Positions 38,367 to 46,246 of a stretch of DNA of 62,220 bases are shown piece by piece. Position 1 is the first letter of the stretch, and every line of letters begins with the position of its first letter. A program made the position numbers and the translations under genes. The notes under the pieces were generated by a model. That model had not been told where the DNA came from and searched no databases. It saw only the letters and a program-made list of their open reading frames with translations. The DNA comes from Thiohalocapsa marina (lineage in GTDB: Bacteria > Pseudomonadota > Gammaproteobacteria > Chromatiales > Chromatiaceae): positions 1-62,220 of the forward strand of contig NZ_VWXX01000019.1 of NCBI RefSeq assembly GCF_008632335.1. Reading direction: 5' to 3'.

Positions 38367-39473
38367 GTGTCGACACAGATTCACCAGCCTCCATGCCGCC
38401 GTCGGCACTGTCCCAAGCGTGCCCGTGGCGGCCGGTTCACGGCCGTACTGCTCACGGTCGCGGCGCTTGGCGGCTGCAAAGACCAGGCACCGCCGACTCC
38501 GCCCATCGACCCGCCGTCGCGGCCGGCGGAGATCCTGGAGATCACGGCCAGCACTCTCGACTCCGGTCTGCACTTTCCCGGACGCGTGCGTGCCACCCAG
38601 CGGGTCGAGCTCGCCTTCGACATATCCGGTCGGATCGTTGAGCTTGCGGTCACCGAGGGTGAGCGGGTAGACGCAGGCGCGCTGCTCGCGCGCCTCGATC
38701 CCGCCGCGTTCGACACCCGGCTCGCGGCGGCACAGGTCGAGCTCGATCAGGCGACAGCGGACTACGAGCGGGTGCGCCAGCTCTGGGAGAAGAGCAAGGC
38801 CGTTGCACGCGCCGAGCTGGACCAGAAACGCACCGCCATGGAAGTCGCCCGCTCGGGCTATGCCGCCGCCCGCAAGGAGGTGGACGACACCCGTCTGGCT
38901 GCACCCTTTACCGGCGTCGTCGCACGCCGGTATGTCGAAAACTTTCAGACCGTGCAGGCCAAGGAGCCGGTGGTCAGCCTGCAGGATGTCGAAGCGCTGG
39001 AGATCGTCATCCACGTGCCGGAGCGCGTCGTGCGCGGCGAACCGCGCCGGGTGGCAGGCTATGCGCTGTTCGAGGGGATGCCCGAGCGGCGGCTCCCGGT
39101 GACGCTCAAGTCCTTTTCGACCGAGGCGGACCCGCAGACCCAGACCTACGAGGTCGTACTCGAACTGGCTCGCCCGGCCGATGTGCAGCTGCTTCCCGGG
39201 ATGTCGGTCGAGGTCTTTCCCGACAGCGACCAGAGCGGCGCGGGCGAGACCGCCGTGCGCATTCCACTGAAGGCCGTCCTGGCCGGACCCGACGGCGCGC
39301 CGACCGTCTGGGTGGTCGACCCCGACAGCGCGCGGGTCTCGCGGCGGCCGATCACCGTCGGCCCGGTCAGCGGCGCGGACCTGCTGGTACGCGAGGGCCT
39401 GAAGCCCGGCGAGCGGATCGTCACGGCCGGCGTGCATCACCTGCGCGACGGCATGCGGGTCCATCCGCTATGA
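38367..39473 (+). CDS. RND efflux periplasmic adaptor (membrane fusion protein), lipoprotein
   Basis: A 368-residue protein starting at GTG 38367 behind AGGAG; two upstream ATGs in frame (38310, 38334) have no good ribosome site. It has an N-terminal lipobox (LLTVAALGGC). The lipoyl-like halves are VRATQRVELAFDISGRIVEL with EGERVDAGALLARLD, and LAAPFTGVVARRYVENFQTV. A helical hairpin lies between them (DQATADYERVRQLWEKSKAV). Beta-barrel and membrane-proximal domains follow (GPVSGADLLVREGLKPGERI). It links the inner-membrane pump encoded next (28 bases on) to an outer-membrane channel; no TolC-type gene is in this window. Confidence 0.92.
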   Translation: MSTQIHQPPCRRRHCPKRARGGRFTAVLLTVAALGGCKDQAPPTPPIDPPSRPAEILEITASTLDSGLHFPGRVRATQRVELAFDISGRIVELAVTEGERVDAGALLARLDPAAFDTRLAAAQVELDQATADYERVRQLWEKSKAVARAELDQKRTAMEVARSGYAAARKEVDDTRLAAPFTGVVARRYVENFQTVQAKEPVVSLQDVEALEIVIHVPERVVRGEPRRVAGYALFEGMPERRLPVTLKSFSTEADPQTQTYEVVLELARPADVQLLPGMSVEVFPDSDQSGAGETAVRIPLKAVLAGPDGAPTVWVVDPDSARVSRRPITVGPVSGADLLVREGLKPGERIVTAGVHHLRDGMRVHPL

Positions 39474-39501
39474 GACGTCGGAACGCGAAGGGCCGCCGAC
39501 C

Positions 39502-42500
39502 ATGAATCTCGCTGCCTACAGCCTGCACAAGCGCACCATCGCCTGGCTCGTCGCCCTGGTCGTGCTGGTCGGCGGCTGGATCGCCTACCAGCAGCTCGGC
39601 CGCTTCGAGGACCCCGAGTTCGTGATTCGCCAGGCAGTCGTCATCACGCCCTACCCGGGTGCGCTGCCGATCCAGGTGGCCGAGGAGGTCACGGACGTCA
39701 TCGAGGGCGCCGTGCAGCAGCTGCAGGAGGTCAAGGAGGTCAGCTCCGTCTCCCGCATGGGCAGCTCGCTGGTCAAGGTCGAGATCGACATGCGCTTCGC
39801 CAAGAGCAAGGCCGAGCTGGAGCAGGTCTGGGACAGGCTGCGCCGCAAGGTCGCCGACGCGCAGCGGCAGCTGCCGCCGGGGGCCGGGCCATCCGTGGTC
39901 AACGATGACTTCGGCGACGTCTATGCCCTGTTCTTTGCGGTCACCGGCGACGGCTACCGACTGGAGCAGATCCACGACTACGTGGACCAACTCCGCCGCG
40001 AGCTGGCGCTGGTGCCCGGCGTGGCCCGGGTGGCGCTGCTGGGCGCGCCGCAGGAGGCCATCTTCGTCGAGATCTCGGCGGCCCGGGCGGCACAGCTCGG
40101 GCTCTCGGTCGATGCGATCGGCGAGCAGCTGCGCCGGCAGAACCTGATTACGCCGGCGGGCGATCTGCGCGCCGGCGAGCAGCGGCTCCAGATCAGCCCC
40201 ACCGGCGCGGTCGACTCTGTCGAGGCGATCGGCAACATCGTCCTCGCCTCCCCTGGCGGTGCTCGGGTGATCTTTCTGAAGGACGTCGCCCGCATCGAGC
40301 GCGGGCGCGTGGAGCCGCCGCAGGCCCTGATGCGCTACGACGGCCAGCCGGCCATCGGTCTCGGGGTGTCCAACATCGCCGGCGGCAATGTCGTGGCCAT
40401 GGGCGACGCCGTGCGCGCCCGGCTGGCGGAGCTGGAGGCTCAGCGCCCGGTGGGCATGGAGCTGAACGTCGTCTCGTACCAGTCCGACGCGGTGCGCGCG
40501 GCGGTCGACGGCTTCGTTGCCAATCTGGTCGCGGCGGTGGTCATCGTCGTGCTGGTGCTGATGCTGTTCATGGGCGTGCGCAGCGGCCTCATCGTCGGCG
40601 CCGTCCTCTTGCTGACCGTGGCCGGTACCCTGATCGCGATGTGGCTCGACGGTATCGCGATGCAGCGCATCTCGCTCGGTGCGCTCATCATCGCTCTGGG
40701 CATGCTGGTGGACAATGCGATCGTGGTCACCGATGGCATTCTGGTGCGCCTGCAGCGCGGCGAAGATCGCACCCGGGCCGCCATCGCCGTGGTCCAGGCG
40801 ACCCAGTGGCCGCTGCTCGGCGGCACCGCCGTCGGCATCCTGGCCTTCAGCGCCATCGGCCTCTCGCCGACGGACATGGGCGAGTACGCCGGCTCGCTGT
40901 TCTGGGTGATCCTCTATTCGATGCTGCTGAGCTGGCTGTTCGCGGTCACGCTCACACCGCTACTGTGCGTCAGCTTCCTCAAGGTCAAGCCGCTGGCGGC
41001 GGATGCGGGCCTCGGCCCGGTGCTGTGGCGCTATCGCGGGCTGCTGGGCGTGGTGCTGCGCCACCGGGTCCTGACCGGGGCGGCGCTGATCGCGCTGCTG
41101 GTCGCCGCGGTCGGTGGTTTCGGTCTGGTGCCGCCGGGCTTCATGCCCGAGTCGGCGCGGCCGCAGTTCGTCGTCGATCTCTTCCTGCCCCAGGGCACCG
41201 ACATTGAGGTGACCGCGGCGGAGCTGGCAAGGGCCGAGGACCATGTCCGTACCAAGCCGGGCGTAACCCACGTCAGCAGTTTCATCGGCCAGGGCGCGCT
41301 GCGCTTCATGCTGACCTACAGCCCGGAAGACCCGAACAGCGCCTATGGTCAGCTGCTGGTCGACGTCGATGACGCCGGCCAGATCGCGGCGCTGGTCTCG
41401 GAGCTGCAACAGGCGCTCGAGGCACGGCATCCGGACGCCGACATCAAGGTCTGGAAGTTCATGCTCGGGCGCGGCGGCGGCAAGAAGATCGAGGCTGCGT
41501 TCCGTGGGCCAGACCCCGCGGTACTGCGCCGCCTGGCGGACGCGGCCAAGACCATCATGGCGGGCGACCCCGAGACCGTGGCGATCCAGGACGACTGGCG
41601 CCAGAAGGTTCCGGTGCTGCGCCCGGCGGTCGACACCGTGGCCGCGCAGCGCGCCGGGGTCGGCATCACCGAGATCAACGCGGCGCTCAACCGCGCCTTC
41701 AGCGGCAGTCAGGTGGGGGTCTACCGCGAGGGCGATCGGCTGATCCCCATTGTCGCCCGCGCGCCGGCCCCGGAACGGCTGACGGCCGCGCAATTGGAAT
41801 CCGTCCAGGTCTACAGCCCCACCGCTGGCCGTTACCTGCCGGTCGGCCAACTGGTAACCGGGGTGGAGGTGGAGTGGGTGGACGCCATGATCCGCCGCGT
41901 CGACCGCTTCCCGACGCTCAAGGCGCAGTGCGATCCGCCGCCGGGCGCACTGTCCGGTCCGCTCCTGGAGCGCCTGCGACCGCAGATCGAGGCCATCGAG
42001 CGGCCGCCCGGCTATGCGCTGGAATGGGAGGGCGAATACAAGGCATCCCGGGAGGCGAACGCGGGGCTGGCCCTGTCGGCACCCTATGGCTTCACGGCCA
42101 TGATCCTCGCCGTGGTGATCATGTTCAACGCCATCCGTCAGCCACTGGTGATCTGGCTCACAGCGCCGCTGGCCATTGTCGGCGTGACCGTCGGCCTGCT
42201 TCTGTTCCAGGTGCCGTTCGAGTTCATGGCGATCCTCGGCTTCCTGAGCCTGATCGGCATGCTGGTGAAGAACTCCATCGTGCTCGTCGACGAGGCCGAT
42301 GCCGAGCGCCGAGCAGGCAAGCTGGGGGTCGCCGCGGTGCTCGATGCCAGCGTCAGCCGCGCCCGACCGGTCTTTCTCGGTGCGCTCACCACCATCCTCG
42401 GGGTCGCGCCGCTGCTGGCGGACCCGTTCTTCGAGAGCATGGCTGTGACCATCCTATTCGGCCTGGCCTTTGCGATGCTCCTGACGCTGATCGTGGTGCC

Positions 42501-42549
42501 GCTGCTGTATGCGGTGCTGTTTCGGCTTCGCGGCGATGCGCTCGGTTAG
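39502..42549 (+). CDS. RND-family efflux permease (AcrB-like)
   Basis: A 1,015-residue inner-membrane pump with the standard two-fold plan of 12 membrane helices and two large periplasmic loops. Landmarks are EFVIRQAVVITPYPGALPIQ after the first helix, the GMLVDNAIVVTDGI segment of helix 4, SPTDMGEYAG, and in the second half GFLSLIGMLVKNSIVLVDEA and TTILGVAPLLADPFFESMAV. Helix 4 has VDN where AcrB has the Asp-Asp pair; the remaining Asp is kept, as in a common subgroup of these pumps. It uses the proton gradient to expel toxic compounds; the substrate is unknown. It is co-transcribed with the adaptor upstream and the lipoprotein downstream. Confidence 0.95.
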   Translation: MNLAAYSLHKRTIAWLVALVVLVGGWIAYQQLGRFEDPEFVIRQAVVITPYPGALPIQVAEEVTDVIEGAVQQLQEVKEVSSVSRMGSSLVKVEIDMRFAKSKAELEQVWDRLRRKVADAQRQLPPGAGPSVVNDDFGDVYALFFAVTGDGYRLEQIHDYVDQLRRELALVPGVARVALLGAPQEAIFVEISAARAAQLGLSVDAIGEQLRRQNLITPAGDLRAGEQRLQISPTGAVDSVEAIGNIVLASPGGARVIFLKDVARIERGRVEPPQALMRYDGQPAIGLGVSNIAGGNVVAMGDAVRARLAELEAQRPVGMELNVVSYQSDAVRAAVDGFVANLVAAVVIVVLVLMLFMGVRSGLIVGAVLLLTVAGTLIAMWLDGIAMQRISLGALIIALGMLVDNAIVVTDGILVRLQRGEDRTRAAIAVVQATQWPLLGGTAVGILAFSAIGLSPTDMGEYAGSLFWVILYSMLLSWLFAVTLTPLLCVSFLKVKPLAADAGLGPVLWRYRGLLGVVLRHRVLTGAALIALLVAAVGGFGLVPPGFMPESARPQFVVDLFLPQGTDIEVTAAELARAEDHVRTKPGVTHVSSFIGQGALRFMLTYSPEDPNSAYGQLLVDVDDAGQIAALVSELQQALEARHPDADIKVWKFMLGRGGGKKIEAAFRGPDPAVLRRLADAAKTIMAGDPETVAIQDDWRQKVPVLRPAVDTVAAQRAGVGITEINAALNRAFSGSQVGVYREGDRLIPIVARAPAPERLTAAQLESVQVYSPTAGRYLPVGQLVTGVEVEWVDAMIRRVDRFPTLKAQCDPPPGALSGPLLERLRPQIEAIERPPGYALEWEGEYKASREANAGLALSAPYGFTAMILAVVIMFNAIRQPLVIWLTAPLAIVGVTVGLLLFQVPFEFMAILGFLSLIGMLVKNSIVLVDEADAERRAGKLGVAAVLDASVSRARPVFLGALTTILGVAPLLADPFFESMAVTILFGLAFAMLLTLIVVPLLYAVLFRLRGDALG

Positions 42550-42964
42550 CCGCCCCGACCGGGCGCGGCTACGCTCGGCAGGCGCGGTCATACTGACCCT
42601 CTCGCTGCTCGGGTGCGCGGCGCAGCCCGAGCGCGAGCGGCCGCTGCCGGCGGCGCTGGGACCCGAGGCCGAGATACCCGGCATCCTGCCATCCATGCTG
42701 GCGTTTGGGACAACCCAATCCGCCGAGCAGACCAGCGCCAAAGAGGCGGATTTCACCCAGACAACCTGTCAAGACCTCACCCGGCAGTCGGATGAAGAGC
42801 GCGCCTTTGCGCTGATCTTCTATGATGGCTACCTGGCCGGGCGGGCCAACACAACGACCATCGATGACACGGGGGTCTCCGAACAATTACAGCGCGTCCG
42901 CGAAGCCTGCACGGCCAATCCGCAGTCCAGGGTCATCGACGCCTTCACTGCGGCGCTCAGGTAG
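42536..42964 (+). CDS. HdeA/HdeB-like lipoprotein
   Basis: A 142-residue protein whose ATG lies 14 bases inside the end of the permease gene in another frame. Its signal ends in a lipobox (ILTLSLLGC). After a ~50-residue linker (PLPAALGPEAEIPGILPSML) comes an HdeA/HdeB-like domain: TCQDLTRQSDEERAFALIFY, DGYLAGRANTTTI and REACTANPQSRVIDAF. Its two cysteines (TCQD, EACT) are placed as in HdeA. HdeA/B are acid-activated periplasmic chaperones. Here the domain appears to be membrane-tethered and coupled to an efflux operon, which is unusual to my knowledge. The start could also be 42509. Confidence 0.75.
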   Translation: MRSVSRPDRARLRSAGAVILTLSLLGCAAQPERERPLPAALGPEAEIPGILPSMLAFGTTQSAEQTSAKEADFTQTTCQDLTRQSDEERAFALIFYDGYLAGRANTTTIDDTGVSEQLQRVREACTANPQSRVIDAFTAALR

Positions 42965-43270
42965 CGCGCACGGCGCATCCCAGTGCCGGATCGTCGCAGC
43001 TCGCGCACCTCGGGCACCGGGCGACGGGTGTGCCGGACCTGCTCCATTACCGGCGCACGGGCAAGCTGCAGTATCGGTTGCATTCCGCCCACGGCAATCC
43101 CTGTTACAAGTTTCTGTGTGCCGAGCTCAAGACCCGGGAGGTCGACGCTCAAGCGCGAGTGGCTGGCGCTTGAGTGGCGCAGCGTTTCTCTCCAATGGTC
43201 GACATGAAGTTGAGGGTCGGGTCCAGGGCCATGAGCGACGCCGAAAGAGACGGCCGCTGATCCGCGCAGA
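42965..43270. other. Region without a supported gene
   Basis: About 300 bases between the HdeA-like gene and the convergent esterase gene. One plus-strand frame reads HRATGVPDLLHYRRTGKLQY then HSAHGNPCYKFLCAELK but has no start signal or known family. It may be another relic. No terminator hairpin is obvious. Confidence 0.4.
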
Positions 43271-44338
43271 TCAATCGTGCACGCAGCTGGCCATGTTTCG
43301 CCGCTGGTGCAAGCTGAAGAATCGCAACATCTCGCGGCCGGCGTCAGGCCCCCGCGGCTCGGTGTAGGAGCCGGCCGGGCTGCCGCCCGACCAGGCGTGA
43401 CCGACGCCGTGCAGGATCCAATGCTCGATCAGCGGCGTGCCCTGCACATCAAGGTATTGGATCCGACTGTAACCGATCCCCGACGCGCTCCGCCCGTGGT
43501 TGGTGTGCGTGCGCAGTCTGGCGCCATCCTTGATCTGTTCGATGATTCGACTGGCGTTTGCGGGATGGACAAGAGTGTCGCCGTCGCCATGGAAGAGGAT
43601 GGTCGGCATCAATGGGGCTGGGTGGTCCTGTGTCCGCCTGGTCGGTCGGGGCCGGTCGGGTTGAGGTGGCGCACCTGCGCGCATGAGCTCAAGGGCCGAG
43701 GGAAGGTCGTGGGCAACGCCTTGGGGCACCCCCGAATGGATACCGATTGCGGCGAACAACTCGGGGTACGCGAGTCCCATGATGAGCGCCTCGGCACCCC
43801 CGGCGGAGAGGCCCGCGACATAGACCCGCGTCGGGTCGACGGGATAGTCGCGAAGGATATCGCGGATGGCACCGGCGATCAGCGCGGGCTCGCCACCGCC
43901 ACGGACCTGATCCCCGGGGCGGAACCAGTTCCAGCATTGGGTCGCGTTGGCTGAGGTCGACTGCTCTGGATAGGCGACCAGGAAGGACTGCGCCTCAGCA
44001 AGCCCATTCATCCCCGTTCCCGCCGCAAAGTCGTCAGCCGACTGGGTGCAGCCATGCAGCATCACGACGAGCGGGCGGGGGACTTCAGGATCGCCACTCG
44101 GACGATAGAGCTTGTAGTCGAGCTGGCCCGTCGTGCCGCGGTAACAATGTGTCTCGAAGCGTGCGCCCGGCGGCGGTACGAACGCCGGTGGCGTGCCGGA
44201 CGCTCCTGCCGAAGGCTCCGGCGGACCGCCTCCGTGCAACGCCTTGAGCCGATCAAACAGTCCGAACAGGCTGGCTGGCAGGCCCTCATGGGCACGCCGG
44301 ATCATTGCGGATAGATCGATCTTGGGCCAGCGGGTCAT
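43271..44338 (-). CDS. PHB-depolymerase-family esterase (alpha/beta hydrolase)
   Basis: A 355-residue protein. The N-terminal ~65 residues are linker-like with a Pro/Ala/Gly-rich stretch. The hydrolase core follows: RPLVVMLHGCTQSADDFAAG with the oxyanion HG, VAYPEQSTSANATQCWNWF, and the nucleophile elbow GLSAGGAEALIMGL. The catalytic Asp is likely near LFHGDGDTLVHP and the His in LHGVGHAWSGG. This is the pattern of the poly(3-hydroxybutyrate) depolymerase/LpqC esterase family, which cleave polyesters or feruloyl and short esters. No signal peptide is evident, so it may be cytoplasmic. It follows the HugZ-like gene after 14 bases in the same direction. Confidence 0.9.
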   Translation of the reverse strand: MTRWPKIDLSAMIRRAHEGLPASLFGLFDRLKALHGGGPPEPSAGASGTPPAFVPPPGARFETHCYRGTTGQLDYKLYRPSGDPEVPRPLVVMLHGCTQSADDFAAGTGMNGLAEAQSFLVAYPEQSTSANATQCWNWFRPGDQVRGGGEPALIAGAIRDILRDYPVDPTRVYVAGLSAGGAEALIMGLAYPELFAAIGIHSGVPQGVAHDLPSALELMRAGAPPQPDRPRPTRRTQDHPAPLMPTILFHGDGDTLVHPANASRIIEQIKDGARLRTHTNHGRSASGIGYSRIQYLDVQGTPLIEHWILHGVGHAWSGGSPAGSYTEPRGPDAGREMLRFFSLHQRRNMASCVHD

Positions 44339-44352
44339 GATTGGGTCAGGCT

Positions 44353-45051
44353 TCAGAGGATTTTAAAAGTCTCGACCAGCATCTCACGTGCCGCCGCGGC
44401 GGAGCTGATGGTCCGTGGCAGCGCAATGCGGTGGAGACGGCCATCGACCCGCAGGTCGATTCCCTCGGCATCGATTCCCAGCATCTCGACGGCGTCGACG
44501 CCGGCAGCCATTGCACCAAGGTAGCCGCGCAGCGCATCCCGGTGGTCCCGGTTCATGTGCTCGACGATCTGCACCTGCGCCTCGCGGCTCAGCGGGTTGG
44601 GACGCAGGATGCGGTCGAGCCCGAACCAGCGCGCGGTCGCAAAACCACCGTTCCAGTGGAAGCGCAGCGGGGTGAATCGGTAGAAGCGGAAGCCGAGTTG
44701 CTCGAAGTACATCCGGGTCCGCGGAAAATAGGCGAAGTAGCGTTCCGCATCTTCGTCCGGCTCGATGCGGTGCATGTTGCCAATCGCACTGAGGCGGCCG
44801 CGCTGCTGGACATCGCTGTCGCCAGCCTCGGCGACCAGGAGGCCGCAGCGCGGATCGGCGTCGAGGTTCTTCGTGTGCTGAGACAGGTGGCTCAGCAAAA
44901 ACAGCGGCAGACCGTTCTGGCCCAGGACATAGGGGACGACGGATCCGAAGGGGTAACCCGGAGATTCCAGCGAAAGGGTGGATAGGGTAGCCTCAAAGGC
45001 CCCTGCCAGGAGGTGGCGCGCCGCATGCGCCTGTTCTTCGCTATTGCTCAT
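44353..45051 (-). CDS. HugZ-like haem-binding/oxidase protein (PNPOx fold plus DUF2470)
   Basis: A 232-residue cytosolic protein starting MSNSEEQAHAARHLLAGAFE. The split-barrel (PNPOx-like) domain spans ~1-150 (YPFGSVVPYVLGQNGLPLFL, LSHLSQHTKNLDADPRCGLL, NMHRIEPDEDAERYFAYFPR). The C-terminal DUF2470 domain (~155-232) begins VQIVEHMNRDHRDALRGYLG and includes VEMLGIDAEGIDLRV. This architecture is that of HugZ-type haem oxygenases and related haem-utilisation proteins. Degradation of haem is plausible but unproven. The ribosome site is weak (AAAGG at a distance). It probably heads a two-gene unit with the esterase. Confidence 0.85.
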   Translation of the reverse strand: MSNSEEQAHAARHLLAGAFEATLSTLSLESPGYPFGSVVPYVLGQNGLPLFLLSHLSQHTKNLDADPRCGLLVAEAGDSDVQQRGRLSAIGNMHRIEPDEDAERYFAYFPRTRMYFEQLGFRFYRFTPLRFHWNGGFATARWFGLDRILRPNPLSREAQVQIVEHMNRDHRDALRGYLGAMAAGVDAVEMLGIDAEGIDLRVDGRLHRIALPRTISSAAAAREMLVETFKIL

Positions 45052-45168
45052 TGGTAAAGGGGTCAAAGGAGGCAAATGGTACAGCCTCTGGGATAAGCTG
45101 ATCGAGCGCTGGTGGCGTCGTGGCAAGCCGTGGCCCGCTCGAAACAACCCCGAATCAACGCCAGCCGC

Positions 45169-45861
45169 TCAGCCCGGTGCCGTACCCACACGCCGCAGCA
45201 CGCTGCGGATCACGGCCTCGAGCTCGGCGAAATCGATGGGCTTGACCAGATAGGCATCGGCCCCTTGCTCGAGTCCTTGGATACGATGCTCAATCTCTCC
45301 GAGCGCCGTGATCATGATGATGCCGCAGCGGCTGCGCCGGCGCAGTCGGGCGGCCAGGGCAAAGCCGTCTTCGCAGTCCTCGCCGAGCATGACATCGAGC
45401 AGGGCGACATCCACGGGAACTTCCGCCAGCACCTGATCCAGCCCCTCGCCATTCGGTAGCGCAATCACCTCGAAGCCCCGCAGGGACAGCGCCCCGGCGA
45501 TCAGCTCGCGCAGGGTCCGAGCATCCTCCACCACCAATACCCGCACCCGCCCATCGCCCCGTGCGCTGGGGGGCGGCCATTCCTCGCTCGTAACGCCGGC
45601 GCGGGCATCGAGCGCCTCGTCCTCGCGACGCAGCAGATCCATCATCCGCGCCAGCTCCAGCGTCCTGTGGACACCCATCTTGCGAAAGATCGCCGTGCGG
45701 TGGGTCTTGATGGTGTTGATGCTGGCGCCAAGTTGGTCCGCGATCTGTTTGTTCAACAGACCCCGACTCATCAGCTCGCAGACCTCGTGCTGGCGCGGTG
45801 TCAGAAGCTCGAGGCGCGCGCGGGCCTCGCTTGGTGACGGCACGGTTGGTTGGTCTGGCAT
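45169..45861 (-). CDS. Regulator with inverted order: N-terminal LuxR HTH, C-terminal receiver
   Basis: A 230-residue protein. Residues ~18-75 are a LuxR/GerE helix-turn-helix (LTPRQHEVCELMSRGLLNKQ, IADQLGASINTIKTHRTAIF, RKMGV). A ~30-residue linker leads to a receiver domain (~108-225) with the acidic residues (VLVVEDA), the phospho-acceptor in VALLDVMLGEDCEDG, the Thr in MITALGE and the Lys in YLVKPIDFAE. NarL/FixJ regulators have the receiver first; here it is last. The start may be MPDQ (45861) or MRGYQ (45879). It is divergent from the giant surface-protein gene 385 bases away, which it may control. No partner kinase is adjacent. Confidence 0.88.
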   Translation of the reverse strand: MPDQPTVPSPSEARARLELLTPRQHEVCELMSRGLLNKQIADQLGASINTIKTHRTAIFRKMGVHRTLELARMMDLLRREDEALDARAGVTSEEWPPPSARGDGRVRVLVVEDARTLRELIAGALSLRGFEVIALPNGEGLDQVLAEVPVDVALLDVMLGEDCEDGFALAARLRRRSRCGIIMITALGEIEHRIQGLEQGADAYLVKPIDFAELEAVIRSVLRRVGTAPG

Positions 45862-46246
45862 CGATTGATATCCGCGCATCGTGCGCCGGTTTGTAGCGCA
45901 TTACCTGTCACCCGCAGGGGTGATTTACCGCGCTGCCTCGCCGGGCTAGTGTGTTACAGCTAATTTTAGCGTAATCCATGCTCAGTTTTCGGGCGTCTCG
46001 CCCGACGCCGATGCCTCGCACCGTTGAGTGGAGTGTCGCGCGCTGTTCTGGCGTTCGGCCAACGAAGCGCCGTGCTATCCGGCGTTTACCGTGCGGCGCA
46101 GAAGGCATCCGAGTGGATGCATGGCCAGCACGGCCACTGATCCACCGTCTTCCCAAGACTCGTAGAAACCAGTCCCGATGCCCGCCGGTCCGTTGCTGCG
46201 GCCATGCGCTGGGAATGCTGTTGTGTAGAGACCGTCACGATTGGTT
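45862..46246. promoter_or_regulatory. Divergent upstream region of the regulator and the giant surface-protein gene
   Basis: About 385 bases with no supported gene. An AT-richer patch (GTTACAGCTAATTTTAGCGTAATCC, 45953-45977) is a likely promoter area. It contains a short palindrome, GCTAATTTTAGC. No -35/-10 pair can be assigned with confidence. Confidence 0.4.
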
